A stretch of 10,730 nucleotides of DNA from an uncultured Acidobacteriota bacterium. GTDB taxonomy: Bacteria > Acidobacteriota > Blastocatellia > Pyrinomonadales > Pyrinomonadaceae. A program made the position numbers and the translations under genes. The notes beneath the pieces are model-generated. The model saw only the letters and a program-made list of their open reading frames with translations, did no database searches and was not told the DNA's origin. Below, piece after piece: positions 1-6,319 of this stretch (its first letter is position 1; each line of letters starts with the position of its first letter). The stretch covers positions 1 to 10,730 of the forward strand of contig CADEEU010000096.1 in assembly GCA_902826385.1 (NCBI GenBank), read 5' to 3'.

Positions 1-217
1 CATCTTCGACGCGAGAATATTGCGGCCCGGCGGTCATGTCTTGTTTAAAGGCTTCGACGGATTTCTCCGGTCCTTGAGCAAACGCTTCAACGCGGCCGTC
101 CTCGAGGTTCCGAACATAACCCTTGACTTGATATCTGGCGGCCACGCGCTGGGTAAAAAAGCGAAAACCGACGCCCTGGACGCGCCCGCTTAACAAATAT
201 TTTCGCGCGATCACCAT
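1..217 (-). CDS. acyP: Acylphosphatase (C-terminus cut by window edge)
   Basis: Small cytosolic enzyme that hydrolyses carboxyl-phosphate bonds such as acetyl phosphate or 1,3-bisphosphoglycerate. I translated the reverse strand by hand: ATG at 217-215, then 72 codons before the left edge. The protein begins MVIARKYLLSGRVQGVGFRF and carries both family signatures. One is GRVQGVGFR at residues 11-19, with the phosphate-binding, catalytic Arg19. The other is GYVRN at 33-37, with the catalytic Asn37. Family members are about 90 residues, so roughly the last 20 residues lie outside. An in-frame GTG follows directly as codon 2, but ATG is the better choice. The start lies 3 bases after the stop of the chlorite-dismutase-family gene, so the two are very likely co-transcribed and possibly translationally coupled. 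The family is certain; the physiological substrate is unknown. Confidence 0.93.
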   Translation of the reverse strand, partial: MVIARKYLLSGRVQGVGFRFFTQRVAARYQVKGYVRNLEDGRVEAFAQGPEKSVEAFKQDMTAGPQYSRVED

Positions 218-220
218 CGG

Positions 221-991
221 TTAACCCAAAGCGTCCAGGCATTCCATCAGCGTTCGCTGCCGACAGGTGTAAACCGGCATTCCGCGAAGAGTAAGCTTAT
301 TGGCCGGCGTTTGACGGAGCTCTTCGGCAAGAGCAAGAAAATCGCGCGGCTCATCGGTCTCGAACGAGATCAAATATTCCTGTTCGCTAAAACCGAAGGC
401 GTGCGTAAGGTGGATGCGGATGTTTGGAAACTTCTTCCCAACCATGAAGTCTTCTTTGATGAGCGCGTCGCGTTCGTCACCCGATTTGTTGTACCACTCG
501 GCGTGCTTGGCGCAGGGGTAGACAAAGTGATATTTTCCGCTGCCCGCGATCACGTGAAACCGGCTTTTCGGATCGCCCTGACCGTCGTCAGGTACAAACG
601 CCATTCGCTTCGTCACCGCGAGGTAATTTTCAGCAGTTTCCAAATAACTGCCGAGACTTGTACGAAACAGTTTGGCCGTCATGTCCTGCACCAGGTCAAG
701 CGAATGCCCGATGCGCCAAAGCATTACATCAGCCTTTGAATCGAAACCGACGAGCGAATAACTGAAGAGCAAAAAATCTTCGGCGAACGAATCGTGAACC
801 CCTTGAAACTCGCGTTTGAAAATACTCTTGGTTTCTTTGTCCAGCTTTCGCCACGACGGATTGACGCGAAAGAACATGAAGTTCACAAACTGTTTTTCGA
901 CTTCGGGAAGTCTAAGCGGCGCTTTGTTTTCAGGCACCAGCCTTAGGCTTCCTTGTTCTGTCTGGTCCTTTGGACGATTCAGTGACTCCAT
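221..991 (-). CDS. Chlorite dismutase / HemQ family protein
   Basis: 256 residues, about the usual length for this family of dimeric alpha-beta barrels that normally bind heme b or coproheme. Recognisable C-terminal landmarks are HFVYPCAKHAEWY (residues 155-167), resembling the YP-x-(V/A)-(R/K)-x-x-x-WY stretch of HemQ. Then come VGKKFPNIR (184-192), FGFSEQEYLISFETDEP (199-215, like the HemQ FxLxDxEWxxxFExDE segment) and a final PVYTCRQR (239-246). When aligned to HemQ proteins, the position of the axial heme histidine (E-H-G-x-x-G) reads E-D-F-M-V-G here, with Asp181. The usual proximal ligand therefore appears to be missing, although His194 and His197 lie nearby. The protein may be a heme-independent or differently liganded branch, so I do not call it a coproheme decarboxylase. 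The first ~30 residues are polar and probably disordered. The ATG has no clear Shine-Dalgarno. The gene follows thiD after a 168-base gap in which I see no convincing terminator or promoter. Confidence 0.8.
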   Translation of the reverse strand: MESLNRPKDQTEQGSLRLVPENKAPLRLPEVEKQFVNFMFFRVNPSWRKLDKETKSIFKREFQGVHDSFAEDFLLFSYSLVGFDSKADVMLWRIGHSLDLVQDMTAKLFRTSLGSYLETAENYLAVTKRMAFVPDDGQGDPKSRFHVIAGSGKYHFVYPCAKHAEWYNKSGDERDALIKEDFMVGKKFPNIRIHLTHAFGFSEQEYLISFETDEPRDFLALAEELRQTPANKLTLRGMPVYTCRQRTLMECLDALG

Positions 992-1159
992 TCGACACTA
1001 CCGGTGCGTAGGAAAATGTCTGACGAAAAATGCGTTTCCGCCATTATTCTGCCAAGTTTCATTTCCAATGTCCAAAAGCTGACATGATGAAACAGAACTA
1101 TGACTGCTGAAATTTTTAATAAGCGATTTCAAATCATTGACCGGGAGGCTCTGTCGTAC

Positions 1160-1981
1160 CTAGTCGACAAACTGTGTCGATCTAGCTACCTGGGATATGT
1201 TAATCGGCGAATGCCCGCGGCCATGGCCTTTGGCGGTGCGGATAGCTTCGGTGACAAAATCTTTAGAGAGAGCGACGGCATCCGGAAGGGACTTTCCTAG
1301 TGCAAGATTTGCGGTGATTGCGGCGGCGAGCGTGCATCCGGTGCCGTGGGTTGAGGTTGTATCAATGTAGTCGGCTTCGAACACTCGAGCACCGTCTGAG
1401 TTATAAAGATAGTCGCGGGCTTTTCCATCGGCTGCATCAACAAAATGTCCGCCTTTCATCAAGACATTGGCGGCACCCATAGACAGCATCGATCGTGCGG
1501 CCGATTCTATGCCCGCCAACGTGTTTATCTCGATCCCGGAAATACGTTCTGCCTCCTGGATATTCGGAGTTACGACCAGGCTGAGCGGAAACAGCTTTTC
1601 GATCAGGACGCGAAGAGCTGCGTCATCGATCAGATCATAACCTGAAGTAGAACGCACGACCGGATCGACAACGAGATTGCGTACGGAACGCTCAGTGAGG
1701 ATGCGAGCTATTTCTTCAATCGCTTCACGCGTCGGCACCATCCCGGTCTTGACTGCGGCGACATCCAGATCGTCGAAGACCGCTTCGACCTGACCGCGTA
1801 TCGATGAAGCGTCCTGATGCACGGCTCCAAAGACGCCAGTCGTGTTTTGAAAAGTAAGAGAAGAAACGGCGGCAGCGGCAAAGCAACCGAACGCAGAAAA
1901 AGTCTTAATGTCAGCGACTATTCCCGCCCCGCCAGATGGGTCGAGCCCGGCGATCGTTAAACAAACTTTTTGATCAGACAT
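1160..1981 (-). CDS. thiD: Hydroxymethylpyrimidine / phosphomethylpyrimidine kinase
   Basis: Phosphorylates 4-amino-5-hydroxymethyl-2-methylpyrimidine (HMP) and then HMP-phosphate to HMP-diphosphate, the pyrimidine half of thiamine. 273 residues, full length for the ribokinase-fold ThiD family. Visible signatures are TIAGLDPSGGAGI near the N-terminus (residues 9-21, substrate loop), VKTGM (77-81), VVDPV (104-108), TPN-x-x-EA (138-144), LMKGGH (174-179) and the anion-hole motif THGTGCT (211-217) with Cys216. It ends with GHGRGHSP (252-259), typical of the family. The ATG lies 21 bases after the thiE stop on the same strand, so it is very likely in one operon with thiE. There is no strong Shine-Dalgarno. 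No thiamine pyrophosphate riboswitch is seen upstream. Confidence 0.96.
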   Translation of the reverse strand: MSDQKVCLTIAGLDPSGGAGIVADIKTFSAFGCFAAAAVSSLTFQNTTGVFGAVHQDASSIRGQVEAVFDDLDVAAVKTGMVPTREAIEEIARILTERSVRNLVVDPVVRSTSGYDLIDDAALRVLIEKLFPLSLVVTPNIQEAERISGIEINTLAGIESAARSMLSMGAANVLMKGGHFVDAADGKARDYLYNSDGARVFEADYIDTTSTHGTGCTLAAAITANLALGKSLPDAVALSKDFVTEAIRTAKGHGRGHSPINISQVARSTQFVD

Positions 1982-2002
1982 AGAAACTTGATTAGCCAGG
2001 AC

Positions 2003-2605
2003 TCAGTCCTCGAGGATATCGTTTAAATATCGGATTGCCGCATAACCGGCAGCACCGTTCCGCAAAATCTCTTCAACGTTGGATGCGTTTACTCCGCCTA
2101 GAGCGATCACGGGAAAAGGATTGACGGCGTCACAGACTTCACGGAGCATTTCCAAGCCTGCTGGATTGTCCTTTCCGGGAGTTTTGAAAATCGGTGCGAA
2201 AGCGGCGAAATCGGCACCGCATGCCTTTGCGGACCTGACCTCCCTAACGGAGTGAGCGGATACACCGATGATAAAGTTCGCAGGCGTGCATTTTCTTAAA
2301 TTTTCGACCGGCACTCCGTCGGTCGGCAGGTGAACGCCGTCCGCTCGGGCGGCGAGAGCGATGTCCGCGCGGCCGTTGACGAGGATTTTCAGGCCTGGAC
2401 TCGCTGCTTCGACGACGGCTTGCGTGAGTTCGAACAATAGCCTTGCCGAAAGTCGTTTTTCCCGTATTTGAAAAAAATTTACGCCCTGTCCCGACGCTCT
2501 TTCGACTTTTTTACAGATCTCGGTTTTCTTGAATTCGAAATTGGCGGCGGTAGTGTCGCCTTTTGAAATGCAGTAAACGATCGGGAAGGCGGGCAAACGA
2601 CTCAC
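2003..2605 (-). CDS. thiE: Thiamine phosphate synthase (ThiE/TenI family)
   Basis: TIM-barrel enzyme predicted to join HMP-diphosphate with thiazole phosphate to give thiamine phosphate. 200 residues, near the family's usual ~210. Motifs in order are FFQIREK (44-50, the QxREK diphosphate-binding motif), LVNGRADIA (75-83), GVHLPTDG (90-97), IIGVSAHS (112-119), ADFAAFAPIFKTPGK (131-145) and PVIALGGV (165-172). Two positions differ from textbook ThiE: the VND segment reads VNG (Gly78), and HLGQ(E/D)D reads HLPTDG. A TenI-like aminase/regulator or relaxed activity is therefore possible, although adjacency to thiD favours ThiE. The start is GTG at 2605-2603, supported by a 4-base GTGA overlap with the upstream membrane-protein gene. 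This arrangement implies translational coupling. Confidence 0.85.
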   Translation of the reverse strand: MSRLPAFPIVYCISKGDTTAANFEFKKTEICKKVERASGQGVNFFQIREKRLSARLLFELTQAVVEAASPGLKILVNGRADIALAARADGVHLPTDGVPVENLRKCTPANFIIGVSAHSVREVRSAKACGADFAAFAPIFKTPGKDNPAGLEMLREVCDAVNPFPVIALGGVNASNVEEILRNGAAGYAAIRYLNDILED

Positions 2606-2901
2606 TTGCTAACCCGCTTATGATCGTGTTCGCGGAGAAGTGCCACGCTTTGGTTAAAATGCGAGGCTTCCCACAGGGCGATCACTATGTTCACCACACC
2701 AAGCCCTGTGACCGCCCCTCGAAACCAGTTAGAAGTGACGGTCCGCTGAACGACTGGAAGGCCTGTACCTTCGGTTACGAGCGCGAGAAGGTAGTTATCG
2801 CTCCAGTTACCGAACAAGGTGTCCCACGGCGAAAGTATTAGATAAAAACCCAGCAAAAGGCAGAGAATGATAAAAAAAATGACGGTCAGTCTCTCAACCA
2901 T
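2602..2901 (-). CDS. Small two-helix membrane protein, unknown function
   Basis: 99 residues; not recognised. Two hydrophobic segments are clear: about residues 6-24 (TVIFFIILCLLLGFYLILS) and about 61-78 (GAVTGLGVVNIVIALWEA). Between them lies a polar, Trp-rich loop containing SPWDTLFGNWSDN, and the C-terminal tail is basic (HDHKRVSK). There is no cleavable-signal pattern, so an inner-membrane hairpin is the likely topology. The stop overlaps the thiE GTG start by 4 bases, which argues it is a real gene, probably first in the thiE-thiD operon. A link to thiamine uptake or metabolism is only positional. No Shine-Dalgarno precedes the ATG; instead a TATAAT box lies 8 bases upstream (see the promoter entry). 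Confidence 0.75.
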   Translation of the reverse strand: MVERLTVIFFIILCLLLGFYLILSPWDTLFGNWSDNYLLALVTEGTGLPVVQRTVTSNWFRGAVTGLGVVNIVIALWEASHFNQSVALLREHDHKRVSK

Positions 2902-2909
2902 ACCGTCGG

Positions 2910-2938
2910 ATTATAATCTTTTAATACCGGTCGAACAA
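2910..2938 (-). promoter_or_regulatory. Candidate promoter for membrane protein-thiE-thiD operon, near-leaderless
   Basis: On the minus strand a perfect TATAAT (2915-2910) lies 17 bases downstream of TTGTTC (2938-2933), a 3-of-6 match to the -35 consensus. The ATG of the small membrane protein starts 8 bases after the -10 box. Transcription would therefore begin at or within a base or two of the start codon, which fits the lack of a Shine-Dalgarno. A perfect -10 can arise by chance in an AT-rich gap, so this remains a prediction. Confidence 0.45.
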
Positions 2939-2943
2939 CCGGT
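2926..2943. repeat. Inverted repeat ACCGGT-N6-ACCGGT
   Basis: Two copies of the self-palindromic hexamer ACCGGT are separated by CGAACA in the gap between the TPR gene and the membrane-protein gene. The repeat overlaps the spacer and the -35 region of the candidate promoter above, which would suit an operator. On the plus strand it is followed by TTTT, so a weak terminator is possible, but the 6-bp stem is short and no plus-strand gene ends here. The structure is visible; the function is unknown. Confidence 0.4.
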
Positions 2944-2958
2944 TTTGGCCAAGCAAGT

Positions 2959-5016
2959 TTAGTGGTTGACCGCTATAGTCTTCATTCTCTCGCTTACGTC
3001 GCGAAAGTTAACGTTCTCGGCATACACTTGTTCGAAGTACTTTCCGGCTCTTTCGTGGTCGCCGTCGGCTTCGAATGCAACGCCAAGCTCATACCAAACG
3101 GCTTGTTTTTCTTCCTTCGAGAGTTCGGAAGTTTCAAGGCAGCGTTCGTACCATTTCAGTGCCAGATTCGGCATTCCCTGTTGCATGAAGCAGTGGCCCA
3201 GCAGGTTTGCGCACGAGAAGAAACGGCGGGTGCCGTCGTTCGGACGAACGAGCGACGCGGCTTCCTGAAACTCTTTGATCGCTTCTTCGATAAGCCCCAT
3301 TTCCTGATAGGCGGTTGCGGTGTTGAAATGAGTTTCGTAATCCGAATCGTCCGGCGGCGTTGAGTCTTCCAGTCCCAACTCGTCCCTGAATTCGCTAAGG
3401 TCGAAAGTGTTTGGGCCGATTGCCACCGCTTTAGACTCGCTGACAGTCTCAACAGGTTCGATAGCGTCCGCGGATTTAAGCTCGTTAAACAGTGCAGCAA
3501 TAGCCGGCCTCTCGCCGAACTCGCCTTTAAGCTCGTTGGCCGCTTTCTCGGCGAGTTCTGCATATCCGCTGTCTATGTAGAACCGAATGCTGTCGATCTC
3601 TTTCTGAAGCCTTTGTTCGTCGTCGGGACGTAAGTCGCCTGTCGGCAAATGTTCGACACCTTCAACTTCAGCAACCTCATTAACGGGTGAGGTGAACGCG
3701 AAACCGGTATCGGACTCCGCAGTATAGTCAAAGCTGACAAGCGGAGCTTCGCCCGGGGCTGAGTATTCGAGCGGGTGATTAGCAGCGGTGCCGTTCTTAA
3801 GGAAACGCTGGTCAAAAAGACTCTCACCTTCTCCGGCGTCGAAACCATGCTCTTTATTTATATCGCGAAGTCGGTCGGCATACTGCACCTTCTGAGGAGC
3901 GAGCATGGTCAACTGCAGCAGTGCGTATCGTTCGTCGTCGACCGATTCTCTCTCTCTTGCAACCTGAGCGAGTTTCGCCAGAGATCGGCACAATGCTTCT
4001 TCGTCCCGCTGCCATGAGCAGTATCGAGCCCGCAGCCGCAAGGCCTCCAAATGCTCAGGGTCTTTTTCAAGCAGGGCTGTGACGAGAGCGTTGAACTCAT
4101 CGGCTTGTCCGCCCACAAGCATGTGCTCGGACGACATCGATAGAATCCGCGAGGCCGAATTCGTGTCGTCGGTATCGATGTAGATGTGAGCCAGTTCGAG
4201 AAACTTTGGGTAGTTGGCAGGTTCAAGCTCAACCAGCTTGACGACGGCTTTTTCGGCCTCGGCAATCTCTTTTGCCTCGATCAAACAGTCGATAAGCAGA
4301 AAACGAATCTCGCGGCTGTGCGGAAACTCGGCGAGTATCTCGGCAAGCCTTTCCGCGGATTCCTTAGCACGACCGAGTGCCGATTGAGAACCGACATATC
4401 CGGACAAGGCTCTGGGTTCCGATTTGCTAATCGACAACGCTTTTTCAAAGGCACCAATGGCCTCATCATGCGCGGCTTTTGCTGCAAAACGGTTGCCAAC
4501 TTCTATATAGGCCTCCATCGCCTCATCCATTTGCTTCTCGGCAAAGTATGAGTCGGCAAGGCTGACGTACGCTGCTGTGTCGGTGGGATCGAGCAACGCT
4601 ATCTCTTTCCACATCGAAAGGGCCTCGATTTTCTTCCCGGCTCTTTCGTAATGATCGGCTACTTTTTGAAAATGAATCCGCGCGTCGTTGGGCGAGCCTT
4701 TCTGTTTGTACAACTCGGCAAGTTTTTGCCAAATCTCGATCGAATTCGGCTCAAGCCGCGAAATTTTGTTGTAAACCGCGATCGCCTTTTGAGCAAAGCC
4801 CTGCTTTCCGTAATGATCGGCCACCGCCTTGTAGCATTTGATAGCGGATTTGGGATCTGAATTTTTAGAATACAGATCGCCCAGCATATTGATTGTCCCA
4901 AAATCTTTTGAGTCAAACTTAACGACCTGTTCGTATTCACTTATCGCGGACTTGAGCTTACCTTGGGAAAGGTATTTCTCGGCATTCCGCATTGCCTTTG
5001 TCTTATCAAAAGTCAT
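2959..5016 (-). CDS. Tetratricopeptide-repeat (TPR) protein, 685 residues
   Basis: A long soluble protein built largely of TPR helix pairs, a scaffold for protein-protein contacts. Repeats run from about residue 8 to 390, for example AEKYLSQGKLKSAISEYEQV, AIAVYNKISRLEPNSIEIWQ and EAMEAYIEVGNRFA. They become more degenerate after ~200. Two acidic, Pro/Ser-rich linkers follow (about 395-465 and 515-560), separated by a helical hairpin around 466-510. A well-conserved C-terminal TPR block occupies about 560-670 (ETHFNTATAYQEMGLIEEAI, then LGHCFMQQGMPNLALKWYER and ELGVAFEADGDHERAGKYFE). No signal peptide or membrane segment is visible, so it is probably cytoplasmic. Two TPR blocks joined by a flexible linker suggest a bridging role; no partner can be named. 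The ATG at 5016-5014 lacks a clear Shine-Dalgarno. It is transcribed divergently from the nucleotidyltransferase gene. It ends 57 bases before the membrane-protein ATG and could read through into the thi operon. Confidence 0.88.
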   Translation of the reverse strand: MTFDKTKAMRNAEKYLSQGKLKSAISEYEQVVKFDSKDFGTINMLGDLYSKNSDPKSAIKCYKAVADHYGKQGFAQKAIAVYNKISRLEPNSIEIWQKLAELYKQKGSPNDARIHFQKVADHYERAGKKIEALSMWKEIALLDPTDTAAYVSLADSYFAEKQMDEAMEAYIEVGNRFAAKAAHDEAIGAFEKALSISKSEPRALSGYVGSQSALGRAKESAERLAEILAEFPHSREIRFLLIDCLIEAKEIAEAEKAVVKLVELEPANYPKFLELAHIYIDTDDTNSASRILSMSSEHMLVGGQADEFNALVTALLEKDPEHLEALRLRARYCSWQRDEEALCRSLAKLAQVARERESVDDERYALLQLTMLAPQKVQYADRLRDINKEHGFDAGEGESLFDQRFLKNGTAANHPLEYSAPGEAPLVSFDYTAESDTGFAFTSPVNEVAEVEGVEHLPTGDLRPDDEQRLQKEIDSIRFYIDSGYAELAEKAANELKGEFGERPAIAALFNELKSADAIEPVETVSESKAVAIGPNTFDLSEFRDELGLEDSTPPDDSDYETHFNTATAYQEMGLIEEAIKEFQEAASLVRPNDGTRRFFSCANLLGHCFMQQGMPNLALKWYERCLETSELSKEEKQAVWYELGVAFEADGDHERAGKYFEQVYAENVNFRDVSERMKTIAVNH

Positions 5017-5272
5017 CGTTGGTTCGCTGCTGGTCGAAACTGAAAGATGGAAAAATGAAGAGCCGATTGTAAAAAATTGTGCTTATGAGGCGGAGTGTGC
5101 AGGCAAAAACGCCTAAACCTGCAGAAAATAAGGTATCACGGCAACTCTTCAAGTGTCAATGTCTTTTGGTAATGATAAACATTTATGTACATATTTAGCA
5201 AATTTCGCTTTTTGCATTTTCCACGCTCATTTTTTAGTCTCTAGTATCGACAAGACTCGCAAAAGTACGTGT
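5017..5272. promoter_or_regulatory. Divergent intergenic region between TPR gene and nucleotidyltransferase gene
   Basis: 256 bases without a credible gene. It is clearly AT-rich toward the right half (about 5155-5250), as expected for a bidirectional promoter zone. For the minus strand a TACAAT box (5071-5066) lies about 50 bases before the TPR ATG, but no good -35 is found at 16-18 bases. For the plus strand I found no convincing -35/-10 pair. The open frame continuing upstream of 5273 is rich in Cys, Phe and His and is judged non-coding. Confidence 0.4.
5098..5123. repeat. Inverted repeat in the divergent promoter region
   Basis: TGCAGG (5098-5103) and CCTGCA (5118-5123) are perfect inverted repeats around a 14-base centre. 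Nested inside is a second, competing pairing, AGGC (5101-5104) with GCCT (5111-5114). There is no T-run suggesting a terminator. Its position between two divergent genes fits an operator for a dimeric regulator, but chance is not excluded. Confidence 0.3.
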
Positions 5273-6313
5273 ATGCAGGCACTTATACTCGCTGGCGGGA
5301 AGGGTACGAGGCTTAGGCCCCTAACCGTTTACACGCCAAAACCAATAGTACCGGTAATGAACCGGCCATTTTTGCTTTATCAAATCGAGGTGCTGGCCCG
5401 AGCGGGTGTAACCGACATCGTTTTGTCGCTAAGTTATCAGCCGGATAAGATCGAGGACTTGCTTGGCGACGGATCGGATTTTGGCGTCAAGCTCAGGTAC
5501 CTTACAGAGCCTGCTCCGATGGGCACCGGAGGAGCTTATAGGTTCGCCGCCGATGAGATTCGTGAGACAACAATCGTTTTGAACGGCGACATATTGACGG
5601 ACCTGGATGTCTCAGGACTAATAGAATTTCATCGAAGCAAAGGAGCCGAGGCCACTATTTCGCTGGTTCCGGTAGAAGATCCATCGGCGTACGGCTTGGT
5701 CGAAACTGACCCGGATGGCCGCGTGCTTAGGTTTCTTGAAAAGCCAAAGCCTGAGCAGCTTGCCGATATAACGGTAAATACTGTAAACGCGGGAATTTAC
5801 GTGTTGGAACCCTCGATACTCGATTTGATTCCAAGCGGCGAAAGTTGTTCCTTTGAATACGACGTTTTTCCGGCGATCCGCGCGAAAGAGAAACCATTCT
5901 TCGCGTTCATTATTGCCGATAACTATTGGCGCGATCTTGGAAATCCGAAAAGCTATCTAGAGGCCCACCATGACTTTTTCGACGGAAAGATCAAGGGATT
6001 CGAAGTAGACCGTTCTGCGGCCTCGGATATCGCTACGGTCGCTCAAGTAGATAAAGCCTCGGTCATCGGGGCCGGATGTGTCATCAAACCCGGCGTACGG
6101 ATCACGCGGTCGGCCATCGGGCCAGGCGTGCATATCGAGGAAAAGGCAGTGATAGAAAATTCCGTGATCTGGGGTCATACCCGCGTCTCCTCGGCTGCCG
6201 AGATTCAAAACGCCGTCGTAGGTAAGAGCTGTCATATCGGCCGCAACGCAGTTGTCGGTGACGGCTCGGTGTTGGGAGACAAAACATCGCTTTCGGACTA
6301 CACGAAAGTATGA
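5273..6313 (+). CDS. NDP-sugar pyrophosphorylase (mannose-1-phosphate guanylyltransferase-like)
   Basis: Transfers a nucleotidyl group from an NTP to a sugar-1-phosphate, giving an activated NDP-sugar for glycan or exopolysaccharide synthesis. 346 residues from the ATG at 5273, chosen because the family signature LILAGGKGTRLRPLT follows directly (residues 4-18). An upstream in-frame ATG (5153) would add 40 implausible residues. Catalytic-domain motifs are PKP (22-24, with Lys23), PMGTGGA (82-88), the metal-binding NGD at 104-106, EKP (156-158), NAGIY (172-176) and WRDLGNP (219-225). Residues ~255-340 form a left-handed beta-helix of hexapeptide-type repeats (VIGAGCVIKPGV, AIGPGVHIEEKA, VVGKSCHIGRNA). 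This architecture resembles GMPPB-type enzymes, but glucose-1-phosphate uridylyl- or thymidylyltransferase activity cannot be excluded. No Shine-Dalgarno is visible. mutM starts 6 bases after the stop. Confidence 0.85.
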   Translation: MQALILAGGKGTRLRPLTVYTPKPIVPVMNRPFLLYQIEVLARAGVTDIVLSLSYQPDKIEDLLGDGSDFGVKLRYLTEPAPMGTGGAYRFAADEIRETTIVLNGDILTDLDVSGLIEFHRSKGAEATISLVPVEDPSAYGLVETDPDGRVLRFLEKPKPEQLADITVNTVNAGIYVLEPSILDLIPSGESCSFEYDVFPAIRAKEKPFFAFIIADNYWRDLGNPKSYLEAHHDFFDGKIKGFEVDRSAASDIATVAQVDKASVIGAGCVIKPGVRITRSAIGPGVHIEEKAVIENSVIWGHTRVSSAAEIQNAVVGKSCHIGRNAVVGDGSVLGDKTSLSDYTKV

Positions 6314-6319
6314 TCGATT

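Noticed and set aside
311..739. Plus-strand open frame of 142 codons inside the chlorite-dismutase-family gene
   Set aside because: It is antisense to a gene with clear family motifs and has no coherent protein features of its own.
992..1159. Promoter or terminator between thiD and the chlorite-dismutase-family gene
   Set aside because: Candidate boxes such as AATAAT on the minus strand had no -35 at a workable distance, and no stable hairpin with a T-run was found after the thiD stop.
1982..2910. Thiamine pyrophosphate riboswitch expected near thi genes
   Set aside because: I looked upstream of thiD, thiE and the membrane gene for the CUGAGA and the ACCUGAUCUGGAUAAUGCCAGCG-type core and found neither. 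The gaps are also too short.
5153..5272. N-terminal extension of the nucleotidyltransferase from an upstream in-frame ATG
   Set aside because: The added 40 residues are rich in Cys, His and Phe, and lie in AT-rich promoter-like DNA. The family signature begins immediately after the ATG at 5273.
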